Shown here one piece after another: positions 16,382 to 25,546 of a DNA stretch of 58,405 nucleotides. Below the pieces are notes generated by a model. The model saw only the letters and a program-made list of their open reading frames with translations. It did no database searches and was not told the DNA's origin. Every line of letters begins with the position of its first letter. The stretch's first letter is position 1. Origin of the DNA: Planktosalinus sp963977065 (GTDB lineage Bacteria; Bacteroidota; Bacteroidia; Flavobacteriales; Flavobacteriaceae); assembly GCA_963977065.1 (NCBI GenBank), contig CAXBNF010000017.1, forward strand, positions 1-58,405. The letters are read 5' to 3'. The position numbers and the translations under genes were made by a program.

Positions 16382-16416
16382 AAACTGCTTGGATATTTTA
16401 TTTAAGCAGTTTTTTT
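16382..16416 (+). terminator. Intrinsic terminator of the DUF4331 pair
   Basis: Stem AAACTGCTT (16382-16390) / AAGCAGTTT (16404-16412) followed by a T-tract. Nineteen bases after the stop of the lipoprotein gene. Confidence 0.85.
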
Positions 16417-16508
16417 ATTTATAAAAACCAAAGGTGAAAAGATTCCGTATATAAGGTAGTTAGTTAATTTATGTAAAGGCGTAGTTTCCTTTGCATGATT
16501 TTAGTTAG

Positions 16509-16534
16509 AACCAGTATTGGTTAACTGGTTTTTT
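16509..16534 (+). terminator. Second hairpin with T-tract in the same intergenic gap
   Basis: Stem AACCAGT (16509-16515) / ACTGGTT (16524-16530), loop of 8, then TTTTT. It lies about 100 bases past the DUF4331 terminator with no gene between, so it may end a short untranslated transcript. Confidence 0.5.
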
Positions 16535-16554
16535 CAGAGTTTTTTTGTTAGTGG

Positions 16555-16588
16555 AAACGCCCGTGATAATTTACGGGCGTTTTTTTTG
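16555..16588 (+). terminator. Third, strong plus-strand intrinsic terminator in the gap
   Basis: Stem AAACGCCCGT (16555-16564) / ACGGGCGTTT (16573-16582) and an uninterrupted T-run. This is the strongest hairpin of the 361-base gap 16363-16723, in which I see no ORF. Nothing annotated lies just upstream on this strand, suggesting either back-up termination or the 3' end of a small RNA at about 16420-16588. Confidence 0.7.
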
Positions 16589-16652
16589 CTTTGCTGCCCT
16601 TACTTTAATTTTTAGAAATTGAAAAGAGGTAGTTTAAGTATTAAAAATATAA

Positions 16653-16684
16653 ACAAAAAAACGTCTTTGATTTTCAAAGACGTT
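16653..16684 (-). terminator. Intrinsic terminator of the sigma/anti-sigma operon
   Basis: 11-bp perfect stem AACGTCTTTGA (16660-16670) / TCAAAGACGTT (16674-16684), loop TTT. Read on the minus strand it is followed by TTTTTTG, 40 bases past the anti-sigma stop. Confidence 0.85.
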
Positions 16685-16723
16685 ATTGAATAAATTAAAA
16701 CCTTTTATTTAAAACCAATTTTA

Positions 16724-17515
16724 CTAAATCACACCCAAGGTGTAGAGTTGTTCCAAATTGGGTGTTGGACTACCTCCGGCGGGCTCAAGTGTGATTCCAA
16801 AACCTTCACTTTCAGGAATATCCCGGAGGACAAATACCCTACTGTCAATAGAAGTAAAGTTGTCGAGAAGTCCAATGCTTGTTGGTGTTAATGGATCCAT
16901 TTTTAAGGACCAAACCTGATAAACCATACCTTCGGGTGGCTCGGGGAGTCCCCTTGCATCTAGGTGAACAGTTTTTGTACTTTCATTATAAAATACTTTT
17001 GCAAAAGCTTCGGGAGCCACTGGAGCATGACCGGGAAGATTCACAGCTTTAATGTCTTTATCTCTTAAGATATTAAGAAGAGACTCTGTTTCTGCAAGAC
17101 TTTCTTCAGTTGAAATGATTTTTTCAAGAAGTTTCTGATTTTCATTTTGAATTTCTACCAGTTCACTTTCTAATGTTGCATTTTGATTAAACATCCAGAA
17201 TAAACCCATTATTAATAAAACAGATGCTGCCCATCCCAAAATGGCGGGCCAGTTTGTAGTTTTATCTGTTATTAAAGGTTTTACGGTTCCACCACCAACT
17301 ATTTTTTTGTTGATTGCAACCCATATGCTATCTGAAACAGAAGGGGCCACTTCTTCAGCAAGAGATTTTAGAGTTGCTTCAATTTTTTCAACTTCTTCTT
17401 TTACTTCAGGATATTTTTCCATAGCAGCAATAATCTCTTTGTTTTCAGCTTCTGATAGTGTGCCGTAAACAAACAGTTCTAGGTTTCCTGATGCTATGTA
17501 TTCTTGTGCATTCAT
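16724..17515 (-). CDS. RskA-type anti-sigma factor
   Basis: 263 residues, membrane anti-sigma factor. The N-terminal cytoplasmic part (1-85, MNAQEYIASGNLELFVYGTL) is the sigma-binding zinc-independent type, then one membrane helix (about 89-107, AILGWAASVLLIMGLFWMF), a coiled-coil stretch (110-150), and the periplasmic RskA C-terminal domain (about 165-263, with HLDARGLPEPPEGMVYQVW and GFGITLEPAGGSPTP). It starts one base after the sigma stop, so translation is coupled and it should hold that sigma factor inactive until a periplasmic or envelope signal triggers release. Confidence 0.9.
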   Translation of the reverse strand: MNAQEYIASGNLELFVYGTLSEAENKEIIAAMEKYPEVKEEVEKIEATLKSLAEEVAPSVSDSIWVAINKKIVGGGTVKPLITDKTTNWPAILGWAASVLLIMGLFWMFNQNATLESELVEIQNENQKLLEKIISTEESLAETESLLNILRDKDIKAVNLPGHAPVAPEAFAKVFYNESTKTVHLDARGLPEPPEGMVYQVWSLKMDPLTPTSIGLLDNFTSIDSRVFVLRDIPESEGFGITLEPAGGSPTPNLEQLYTLGVI

Positions 17516-17516
17516 A

Positions 17517-18047
17517 TTATTCTCCCATTGAATTTCTAAGGGATTTTAAACAATTCCTATTTCTTGTTTTGATGGTTCCCAAAGGAATATCAAGTTTCTC
17601 TGAGGCTTCAACTTGAGTAAATCCTTTAAAGTATAATAAGTCTATTACTTTTCTACACAAAGGCTCAAGTGCTTTTACAAAGGCTCTTAATCCAATTGTA
17701 TCTGTTGTTTGATTTAAATTTGTTTGATCCTCGAGTATATGTACGAAATTATCTGCGTCTAAGTTTTTCTTGGAATTTTTAAATGACTTAGACCTTATTT
17801 TATCAATTGCAGCATTGCGTGCGATATTTAATATCCAGGTAAAAAACCTCCCTTTACTAGTGGAATAAGTGGATGATTTTTCCCAAATTTTTATAAAAAC
17901 ATCTTGTAAAACCTCATCGGCAAGGTCTTGGTCCAAAACGATATTATAAATAATGCCATACGTACTCTCAGAGTACATTTCATATAATTTTGAAAAGGCT
18001 CTTTGATCCTGCTTTTGAAGTAAAATTATTAATTCGTCTGGCTGCAT
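17517..18047 (-). CDS. ECF sigma factor (SigK-like) paired with RskA
   Basis: 176 residues. Region 2 (about 10-80, DQDLADEVLQDVFIKIWEKS and GRFFTWILNIARNAAIDKIR) and region 4 (about 120-172, LEPLCRKVIDLLYFKGFTQV then EASEKLDIPLGTIKTRNRNC) are complete. Its only neighbour in the operon is the RskA anti-sigma gene. Candidate targets, judged by proximity alone, are the convergent DUF4331 pair and the divergent M36 metallopeptidase gene. DUF4331 genes commonly lie near such sigma pairs in my recollection. Confidence 0.93.
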   Translation of the reverse strand: MQPDELIILLQKQDQRAFSKLYEMYSESTYGIIYNIVLDQDLADEVLQDVFIKIWEKSSTYSTSKGRFFTWILNIARNAAIDKIRSKSFKNSKKNLDADNFVHILEDQTNLNQTTDTIGLRAFVKALEPLCRKVIDLLYFKGFTQVEASEKLDIPLGTIKTRNRNCLKSLRNSMGE

Positions 18048-18254
18048 TGAAAATTTAAAACGCTAATCTAACAAAAATAAATTGATTCTGATGTTAATTA
18101 AAATAGACATTGTGCATACTATTTTTAATTAAAGCATACCTTTTATCGAAAAAATATGTCATATATCGATAAAATATCGTTTTTTTTAGTATTATTGACC
18201 CCTAAAGATTTTTTTTAAACAAAACCAACCGTTTTATTACTACAAAACAAGTAT

Positions 18255-18318
18255 TATATTTGGAAAAAAAATGTAGTGATGATATTTTAAAACAAAACCG
18301 ATGTATGTGTACATACAT
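18255..18318 (+). promoter_or_regulatory. Candidate promoter and leader palindrome of the M36 peptidase gene
   Basis: The 295-base gap 18048-18342 holds no ORF. TATATTTG (18255-18262) is a perfect -7 element 80 bases before the ATG; the -33 position has TTT rather than TTG. Downstream, in the expected leader, ATGTATGTG/TACATACAT (18301-18318) forms an 8-bp inverted repeat that could be an operator or a hairpin. A second inverted repeat TTATCG...CGATAA lies at about 18140-18174. Confidence 0.5.
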
Positions 18319-18342
18319 AATTCCAACCTTAAAATTTAACTC

Positions 18343-21300
18343 ATGAGTCAAAAATTTTCTTTTTTATTGCTATTTGCAATAGTATTTTCAAACACCTCTT
18401 TTGGTCAAAATTTTAATCAGCTTATTGATAAAGAACTACAAAGACTTACCCACGAAAAACAATTAACTGAAAGTGATGCTACTTGGATTGTTACAAGTGA
18501 ACACGTAAGCCGAACCAGTGGAACACATCACGTTTATTTCAGACAATTATTGAATGGCCTTGAAATTAATGGCTCTGAGTCAAGCATCCATATAAATTCT
18601 GATGGAAGTGTACTAACAAAGCATCTTAATTTTATTGACAACATCACTCAAAGAAAACAAGGTGGAATAGCACCCGGTTTGACAGCTATACAAGCTTTGG
18701 AGGCTGCTGCTTCAGAATTAAATTATAACATTACCGAGAACCTAAATGTTATTGAAAAAAAGGCCGGAATCAATCAGGAAACACTTATAAGCAAAGGTGG
18801 AATATCTATCAGTGAAATACCTGCTAAACTAGTTTACCATAAGTTGGATAATGGTACCATCAAGCTCGCTTGGGATTTATCAATAGAGCACACATCAAAA
18901 CTAGAATGGTACAGTTTAAAAGTAGATGCACATTCCGGAGAAATTTTAAATCAAATCAATTGGACTGTGTCCTGTAATTTGACTCATGACCACAATGAAC
19001 ATTCTCATACAGGTCATACAGAACATAATTCATATAATATAAACACAAATAGCGATAATCACGAGGCAGGTGCTCTTCTTACGGGTAGTTATCGTGTTTT
19101 TGCAATGCCTATTGAAAGTCCTTATTTTGGAAGTAGAACTTTAGAAACCAACTCAGTAAATACAGTTGCATCTCCTTTTGGATGGCACGATACTAATGGT
19201 GTAGTAGGACCTGAATATACTGTTACGAGAGGAAATAATGTAAATGCTTATGAAGATGGTGACAATCCGGGTTTTCAACCGGATGGAGGCGCATCATTAG
19301 TATTTGATTATCCTTTTAATCCTGTATATTCCGGAGGAGACCAATCTGAAGCTGCAGCAATTACAAATTTATTTTATTGGAGCAATGTCATCCACGATAT
19401 GATTTATCTTTATGGATTTGATGAGGCTAGTGGCAATTTTCAAGAAAACAATTATGGTAATGGAGGTATAGGAAATGACTGGGTAAGATCAGAGGCTCAG
19501 GATGGAAGTGGAACATGTAATGCAAATTTCAGTACCCCCCCAGATGGAAGTCTCCCTAGAATGCAAATGTATGTTTGTGGTAGCCAAGATGGTGATTTTG
19601 ATAACCTTGTTATCGTTCATGAGTATGGACATGGTATTTCAATAAGATTAACTGGCGGTGCTGCAAACTCTGGTTGTTTAAGTAATCAGGAACAAATGGG
19701 CGAGGGCTGGAGTGACTGGTATGGATTATTAATGACCATGGAAGCCGGTGATACCGCAACAGACTCAAGAGCAGTAGGAACATACCTTTTTGGTCAAGGA
19801 CCCGGTGGAAACGGAATCAGACCTTTTCCTTATAACACAGATATGGGTGTAAACCCTCAAACCTATGATGATATTAAAACGGCTGCCGTTCCTCACGGAG
19901 TTGGATCTGTTTGGTCCACGATGTTGTGGGAAATGACCTGGGGACTTATAGATGCTTATGGATTTGATACCGATTTTTATAACGGTACCGGTGGAAATAA
20001 TATAGCACTGGCACTTGTCACAGAAGCACTTAAACTTCAACCTTGTAGCCCCGGATTTGTCGATGGAAGAGATGCTATTTTGGCTGCAGATGTTTCTCTT
20101 TATGGAGGTGCAAACCAATGTATTATTTGGGATGCTTTCGCAAAAAGAGGTCTTGGTGTGAGTGCAGATCAAGGATCATCTGGTAGTAGAAGTGATGGAA
20201 CAGAAGCCTTTGATACACCTTCGGGAGTTGCATCATTAACTGCACCTGCTGATGTTTGTGAAGCTGTGGGAGTTTTGACTAACCTTGGAGGTGGAACTCC
20301 GTCAGGGGGTGTGTATAGTGGTCCCGGAGTTACAGATGACGGCAATGGAAACACTTTTACATTTGATCCTGTTGCAGCCGGTGTTGGTGTTCATACGATT
20401 ACTTACGAAGTACCTGCTTCTTCTTGTGCAGTGGCATCTTCAGCAACAGATGATATTGAAGTGTTTGAAGCATTGATTGTTAGTTGTCAATCAAATATAA
20501 TTGTTGATACAGATTCTGGTAGCTGTGGTGCTGTTGTAAGTTATACGCTGCCTTCAGGAGTTTCAGGATGTAGTTCAGAATTTTTAGAAAACTTTGACAA
20601 TGTAAGTACACCTTTATTACCAACAGACTGGACATTTACTCAGGATTCCGGTTCTGCTATTACTTGGGCTACTACAAACTCAAGTTCAAGTTCGTCGCCC
20701 AATGCTGTTTTTGCAAATGACCCTGCAGGAGTCAATCTTTCTTCATTGATTTCACCGGAAATTGAAATTGCAAGTACTGCTGCACAACTTATATTTAAGA
20801 ATCGTTACCAGACCGAAAATAACTTTGATGGTATGGTTTTAGAATACACTATTAATGGTGGTGCCACCTGGCAGGATATTCTCAATGGTGGTGGGTCTTT
20901 TTCTAGTGGTGGTTATAATGGCACATTGAGTACATGTTGTGGAAACCCGTTACCGGGAAGACAAGCCTGGACCGGTAACTCTGGTGGATTTATCGATACT
21001 GTGGTAGATCTTAGCGCTTCTTTTGACGGTGAAACCGTTCAATTTAGATGGAGAATGGGCTCAGATAATATTGTTTCCTCTACAGGTGTTTGGCTTGACG
21101 ATATACAAGTGGTGGGTATTTTTTCTCCTGAGCCTGTAACAACTCAAATAGCCGGATTGGCTTCAGGAGCTGTTTTCCCTGTTGGAACAACTACTAACAC
21201 GTTTGAAATTGAAGATGGTGCCGGAAATATAGAAACCTGCTCCTTTGATGTAACGGTAAATGATAACGAAAACCCTGTAGCTTTAGGACAAAACATTACA

Positions 21301-22029
21301 GTCCAACTTGATGTAAACGGCACGGCTTCTATTTCTGCTTCAGATGTAGATAATGGTTCATCAGATAATTGTGGAATTGATTCCATTTCAATTGATGTAA
21401 CAGAATTTGATTGTGGAGATCTTGGTGAAAATACAGTGAACCTTACTGTAGAAGATACATCAGGTAACACCAATTCAGTTGCTGTTATTGTTACTGTTGT
21501 TGATGAATTAGATCCAGACTTAACTTGCCCGGCTAATTTGACAGTTCAAATAGATGAAGGAACCACTTATACGTTGCCTGATTATTTTGCTGACGGTGAT
21601 GCCAATGCAACAGATAATTGTACAGACCCCATAACACTAACTACACAAATACCGGCTCCGGGAACTGAACTTGGTAATGGAACTTATACCATAGATATTA
21701 CAGCGACAGATGAATCTGGGAATTTGTCAAGTTGTAGTTTTGAGTTAGTTGTTGAAGAATTATTGAGCACAAATGAGGTGTCGCTTTCTGAAAATATTGT
21801 GATTTACCCCAATCCAACAAACGGAGGTGTAACCTTGTTAAATAATTCAAATGCTGTAATTCAATCCATTAACATTACAGATGTAAACGGACGTTTAATT
21901 CAATCTTTGGATGTATTTGAAAACCAACAACAAATACTATTCACAATACAAGATTTCGCAACGGGAATCTATTTTGTGAATATCGCAACAGAGCAATCAA
22001 ATATCATAAAACGAATTGTGAAAAAATAA
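18343..22029 (+). CDS. Secreted M36 (fungalysin) metallopeptidase with HYR domains and T9SS tail
   Basis: 1228 residues. A signal peptide (1-21, ending TSFGQ) is followed by a fungalysin propeptide (FTP, about 45-205) and the M36 catalytic domain with zinc motif H426-E-Y-G-H430 and third ligand E454 in GEGWSDWYG. After the protease come a PKD/SprB-like bridge (about 625-700), a cleaved-adhesin/MAM-like domain (about 745-926, EFLENFDNVSTPLLPTDWTF to VWLDDIQVV), two HYR-type domains (about 972-1050 and 1056-1140), and a type A T9SS sorting domain from about 1147 (IVIYPNPTNGG to KRIVKK). It is an extracellular protein-degrading enzyme delivered by type IX secretion. Its own promoter and terminator make it monocistronic. 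Confidence 0.95.
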   Translation: MSQKFSFLLLFAIVFSNTSFGQNFNQLIDKELQRLTHEKQLTESDATWIVTSEHVSRTSGTHHVYFRQLLNGLEINGSESSIHINSDGSVLTKHLNFIDNITQRKQGGIAPGLTAIQALEAAASELNYNITENLNVIEKKAGINQETLISKGGISISEIPAKLVYHKLDNGTIKLAWDLSIEHTSKLEWYSLKVDAHSGEILNQINWTVSCNLTHDHNEHSHTGHTEHNSYNINTNSDNHEAGALLTGSYRVFAMPIESPYFGSRTLETNSVNTVASPFGWHDTNGVVGPEYTVTRGNNVNAYEDGDNPGFQPDGGASLVFDYPFNPVYSGGDQSEAAAITNLFYWSNVIHDMIYLYGFDEASGNFQENNYGNGGIGNDWVRSEAQDGSGTCNANFSTPPDGSLPRMQMYVCGSQDGDFDNLVIVHEYGHGISIRLTGGAANSGCLSNQEQMGEGWSDWYGLLMTMEAGDTATDSRAVGTYLFGQGPGGNGIRPFPYNTDMGVNPQTYDDIKTAAVPHGVGSVWSTMLWEMTWGLIDAYGFDTDFYNGTGGNNIALALVTEALKLQPCSPGFVDGRDAILAADVSLYGGANQCIIWDAFAKRGLGVSADQGSSGSRSDGTEAFDTPSGVASLTAPADVCEAVGVLTNLGGGTPSGGVYSGPGVTDDGNGNTFTFDPVAAGVGVHTITYEVPASSCAVASSATDDIEVFEALIVSCQSNIIVDTDSGSCGAVVSYTLPSGVSGCSSEFLENFDNVSTPLLPTDWTFTQDSGSAITWATTNSSSSSSPNAVFANDPAGVNLSSLISPEIEIASTAAQLIFKNRYQTENNFDGMVLEYTINGGATWQDILNGGGSFSSGGYNGTLSTCCGNPLPGRQAWTGNSGGFIDTVVDLSASFDGETVQFRWRMGSDNIVSSTGVWLDDIQVVGIFSPEPVTTQIAGLASGAVFPVGTTTNTFEIEDGAGNIETCSFDVTVNDNENPVALGQNITVQLDVNGTASISASDVDNGSSDNCGIDSISIDVTEFDCGDLGENTVNLTVEDTSGNTNSVAVIVTVVDELDPDLTCPANLTVQIDEGTTYTLPDYFADGDANATDNCTDPITLTTQIPAPGTELGNGTYTIDITATDESGNLSSCSFELVVEELLSTNEVSLSENIVIYPNPTNGGVTLLNNSNAVIQSINITDVNGRLIQSLDVFENQQQILFTIQDFATGIYFVNIATEQSNIIKRIVKK

Positions 22030-22048
22030 AACTAGTTTAAATTCTTTT

Positions 22049-22087
22049 AAAAGGTCTTCTGAAAATCAACCGGAAGGCCTTTTTTAT
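22049..22087 (+). terminator. Intrinsic terminator of the M36 peptidase gene
   Basis: 11-bp stem AAAAGGTCTTC (22049-22059) / GAAGGCCTTTT (22073-22083) with one G-T pair, then T residues, 20 bases after the stop. Confidence 0.85.
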
Positions 22088-22105
22088 TTTTTACATTTGT
22101 GATCT

Positions 22106-22798
22106 ATGAAAAACATTGATTTTATAAAATACCTGAAAGAAAGTACAAAAAACTTTACGCCGGTTATCGATAAGTCGTTTAGTGAAACTGATTATTTTCC
22201 AATTGATTTATCTGCTGCAAATAATCGCTTAAAAAGTATTGATTTTAGCTCATCCAGTGTTGTTGAGCAGTATATTACTGAATATCTCAAACGAAACAAA
22301 GCTAAAGTGGCTTTTGGAGGGTATCTTGAACAAAGAGCCATCTACCAACGCAGCTCTCACTTTAATCAACAGAACCCGGAAACCGAACGCAATATCCATT
22401 TGGGGATTGATCTTTGGGTGCAAGAGGGAACAGCTATTTTAGCTGTTTTAGATGGAGAAATTCACAGCTTTAAAGACAATACAAACTTTGGAGATTACGG
22501 ACCCACTATCATACTAAAGCATCAATTTTCTAATACCACATTTTATACACTTTACGGTCATTTAAGCAGAGAATCACTCACTCGCCTTCAACCCGGTCAA
22601 AAGTTTAAGCAAGGCGAGGTAATAGCTCAACTAGGCACTGCTGAAGTGAATGGGGATTATGCCCCACATTTACATTTCCAGATAATAAGGGAAATTGGGG
22701 GCTATCTAGGCGATTATCCAGGTGTCTGTTCAAAAAAAGATTTGAAGTATTTTTCAGAAAACTGTCCCGATCCTAATTTGATTTTGAAACTAAATTAA
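22106..22798 (+). CDS. M23-family peptidase (LytM fold) without signal peptide
   Basis: 230 residues. The LytM zinc site is intact: HLGIDLW (His and Asp of HxxxD), LYGHLS, and the closing HLHFQ. A long N-terminal region (1-75) of unknown fold precedes it. There is no evident signal peptide or lipobox, so either a cytosolic role or export by another route is implied; similar leaderless M23 proteins occur in flavobacteria. It would cut peptidoglycan cross-links if exported. The upstream terminator separates it from the M36 gene. Confidence 0.85.
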   Translation: MKNIDFIKYLKESTKNFTPVIDKSFSETDYFPIDLSAANNRLKSIDFSSSSVVEQYITEYLKRNKAKVAFGGYLEQRAIYQRSSHFNQQNPETERNIHLGIDLWVQEGTAILAVLDGEIHSFKDNTNFGDYGPTIILKHQFSNTTFYTLYGHLSRESLTRLQPGQKFKQGEVIAQLGTAEVNGDYAPHLHFQIIREIGGYLGDYPGVCSKKDLKYFSENCPDPNLILKLN

Positions 22799-22895
22799 TA
22801 GCAAGTCAAAGTTTTGTTCAATACTATTTTTTAATGTTAAAATAAATCAATCTTTCTCATTTATTTTACTACCCTTTTTTCAAAATAATTATCCT

Positions 22896-22903
22896 TATTT
22901 TTG
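22896..22903 (+). promoter_or_regulatory. Candidate -7 element upstream of the carboxylase gene
   Basis: TATTTTTG is a perfect TAnnTTTG match, 110 bases before the ATG at 23014. No TTG is found at the expected upstream distance, so this is only a candidate. Confidence 0.3.
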
Positions 22904-23013
22904 AAATTAGCTAAACTTGCATTTCGTTTAAAGTGAAAATTAGAACAAAAGCAACTTAAACAATTGAAACCTAAAAATATACAATAGGTATTTAAAATCA
23001 AGGGACAAACACT

Positions 23014-24555
23014 ATGAGTGAAAACAGAAAAAAATTACAAGAAAAAATAGCATTGGCTCATCTGGGAGGCGGAAAAAATCGCATCGAGAAACAGCACCAA
23101 AAAATGAAACTCACTGCCCGGGAACGTGTTGAATATTTGTTAGATGAAGGTTCGTTTGAGGAAATAGGGATTTTGGTAACTCACCGAACAACCGACTTTG
23201 GTATGGATAAAGAAATTTATTATGGGGATGGTGTTGTAACAGGCTATGGAACTATTACTGGTCGCCCTGTATGTCTATTTGCTCAGGATTTTACTGTTTT
23301 TGGAGGCGCTCTCTCAGAAACTCACGCAGAAAAAATCTGTAAAACAATGGATCTGGCACTTAGACTGGGTGTTCCCTTGATTGGTTTGAACGACTCGGGC
23401 GGGGCTCGCATTCAGGAGGGAGTTCGCTCACTGGGTGGATATGCTGACATCTTTTACCGAAATGTTCAAGCCTCTGGAGTTGTTCCTCAGTTGTCTGCTA
23501 TTATGGGCCCATGTGCAGGAGGAGCGGTTTATTCTCCAGCAATGACAGACTTTACATTGATGGTTCAAGACACAAGCTATATGTTTGTTACCGGACCCAA
23601 TGTCGTTAAAACGGTAACTAATGAAAATGTTACTTCAGAAGAATTGGGTGGGGCGAGTACTCACGCTACTAAATCTGGCGTTACTCATAGAACTTCAGTG
23701 AGTGATATCGCCTGTTTGGAAGATTTGAAATCGCTCTTAAGTTATTTGCCACAAAATAATAAAGAAACAACTCCAAAATTTGATTTTACTCCCCAGGAAG
23801 AGTATCGAGATGAATTGGAATCCATTGTTCCATCAAGTTCAAACAAGCCTTATGATATGAAAGGGGTCATTGAAGGTGTTATTGATACAAATAGCTTTTT
23901 TGAAATTCATCCAAATTATGCAGAAAATATCATCGTGGGGTTTGCCCGCTTGGGCGGAAGAAGTATAGGTGTGGTAGCAAATCAGCCAATGAGCCTGGCA
24001 GGTGTTCTCGATGTTGATGCCTCAAAAAAAGCAGCTCGATTTACACGTTTCTGTGATTGTTTCAATATCCCCTAATTGGTACTGGTAGATGTTCCCGGTT
24101 TTCTTCCAGGAACAGACCAAGAATGGAACGGAATTATTTTGCACGGTGCAAAACTACTTTACGCTTTTAGTGAGGCTACCGTGCCCCGAGTCACTTTAAT
24201 AACCAGAAAAGCTTATGGGGGAGCTTATGATGTGATGAATTCAAAACACATTGGTGCCGACTTCAATTTTGCCTGGCCCACTGCTGAAATTGCTGTGATG
24301 GGAGCAAAAGGAGCAAGTGAAATCATTTTTAGGAAAGAAATCCAAGATGCCGAAAACCCCGAAGCAAAACTCATTGAAAAAGAAAAAGAATATGCTGAGA
24401 AGTTTGCAACGCCATTTGAAGCCGCTCAACGCGGTTTTATTGATGAAGTCATTATGCCAAGAGATACCCGAAGAAAACTCTTAAAAGCCTTTAGTTTGCT
24501 GGAATCTAAATCAGTCAATCGTCCAAATAGAAAACACGGTAACATTCCGCTTTAA
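23014..24555 (+). pseudogene. pccB: Acyl-CoA carboxylase beta subunit (PccB-type) with in-frame TAA
   Basis: Carboxyltransferase subunit of propionyl-CoA or a related acyl-CoA carboxylase. Reading from ATG 23014 the frame matches the family throughout, but codon 354 is TAA (24073-24075); the same frame continues without a shift to 24555 for a total of 513 sense-plus-stop positions before the final TAA, the usual family length. Both halves contain conserved carboxyltransferase motifs: GGARIQEGV, ALSETHAEK, GPCAGGAVYSPA before the stop, and VLVDVPGFLPGTDQEW, RKAYGGAYDVMN, GAKGASEIIF after it. The family has Leu where TAA stands. The cause could be a true nonsense mutation or a miscall. No biotin carboxylase gene lies nearby. 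A cut product would lose the C-terminal carboxyltransferase half. Confidence 0.88.
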
Positions 24556-24572
24556 ATTTTTAAAATAAAACT

Positions 24573-25532
24573 ATGTTCATAGCACAAGCATTCAAATCTT
24601 ATCACGACTGGTGGCGGTATGCCGTTGGAATCGTTATTGTTTTTATAGCAGCTCAATTGGGGTCCATACCATTTATTTTGGCGGCAACTTACAAGATCAT
24701 GCAAGAAGGTGGTTCAATAAATGACCTTGATGATATTTCAAAGTTGATGACCATACTGGATTCAAACCTCACCTTATTTTTAATGTTGCTTTCTTTTGCA
24801 GTGGGCTTGGCGGCATTGTTATTTGTAATTAAATATCTACATAATCAACCCTTAATTGAGGCAACAACCACCCGCAAAAAAATAGATTGGAGCCGATTTT
24901 TTGTAGGCTTTGGACTGGTGGCCATCACAACAATTGTTTTAACAGCTATTGATTATAATTTGAATCCGCAGGACTATGAAGTGCAATTTCAATTGTGGCC
25001 TTTCTTAATTTTAGCTTTTATAGTGATTATTTTTATTCCTTTACAAACCAGTATGGAAGAATATCTTTTTAGAGGGTATTTGATGCAGGGGATAGGGGTT
25101 TTAGTAAAAAACAGGTGGTTACCTTTAATTATTACTTCAGTTTCATTTGGACTGCTCCATCTCGCCAATCCTGAGGTTGAAAAATTGGGTAACATCATCA
25201 TGGTGTATTATATTGGGACAGGATTTTTATTGGGTATTATGACTTTGATGGACGAGGGCCTTGAACTGGCTCTTGGCTTTCACGCCGGTAACAATATGAT
25301 CGCAGCATTACTGGTCACTGCAGACTGGACGGTCTTTTCTACCAACTCCATATTAAAAGATATATCAGAACCTGCTGTGGGATTTAATATTATTATTCCT
25401 GTACTGGTGCTTTACCCCATTTATTTGTTAATTTTAGCAAAGAAATATAAATGGACAAACTGGAGGGAAAAATTGTTTGGAAGCATTCAAAAACCAGTTC
25501 ACTTGGAAGAAATAGAAAAAGAATACTCCTAA
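24573..25532 (+). CDS. CPBP-family intramembrane metalloprotease (CAAX/ABI)
   Basis: 319 residues with about eight hydrophobic helices. The family motifs are present: EExxxR in SMEEYLFRGYLMQGIG, the FGLLHLAN segment with its His, and GFHAGNNMIA near the C-terminus. Bacterial members are putative intramembrane proteases, mostly of unknown substrate. The start lies 17 bases after the carboxylase frame, so the two may be co-transcribed, and the menE-like gene begins 14 bases after its stop. Confidence 0.9.
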   Translation: MFIAQAFKSYHDWWRYAVGIVIVFIAAQLGSIPFILAATYKIMQEGGSINDLDDISKLMTILDSNLTLFLMLLSFAVGLAALLFVIKYLHNQPLIEATTTRKKIDWSRFFVGFGLVAITTIVLTAIDYNLNPQDYEVQFQLWPFLILAFIVIIFIPLQTSMEEYLFRGYLMQGIGVLVKNRWLPLIITSVSFGLLHLANPEVEKLGNIIMVYYIGTGFLLGIMTLMDEGLELALGFHAGNNMIAALLVTADWTVFSTNSILKDISEPAVGFNIIIPVLVLYPIYLLILAKKYKWTNWREKLFGSIQKPVHLEEIEKEYS

Positions 25533-25546
25533 AATTAATTTATAAA

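Noticed and set aside
19765..20172. Minus-strand ORF of 135 codons inside the M36 peptidase gene
   Set aside because: Antisense to the catalytic domain region with HEYGH and T9SS features in the other strand; composition is that of a reverse frame.
24076..24555. Separate 159-aa gene starting at TTG after the carboxylase stop
   Set aside because: It continues the same frame and the same family domain; better read as the 3' half of one broken gene.
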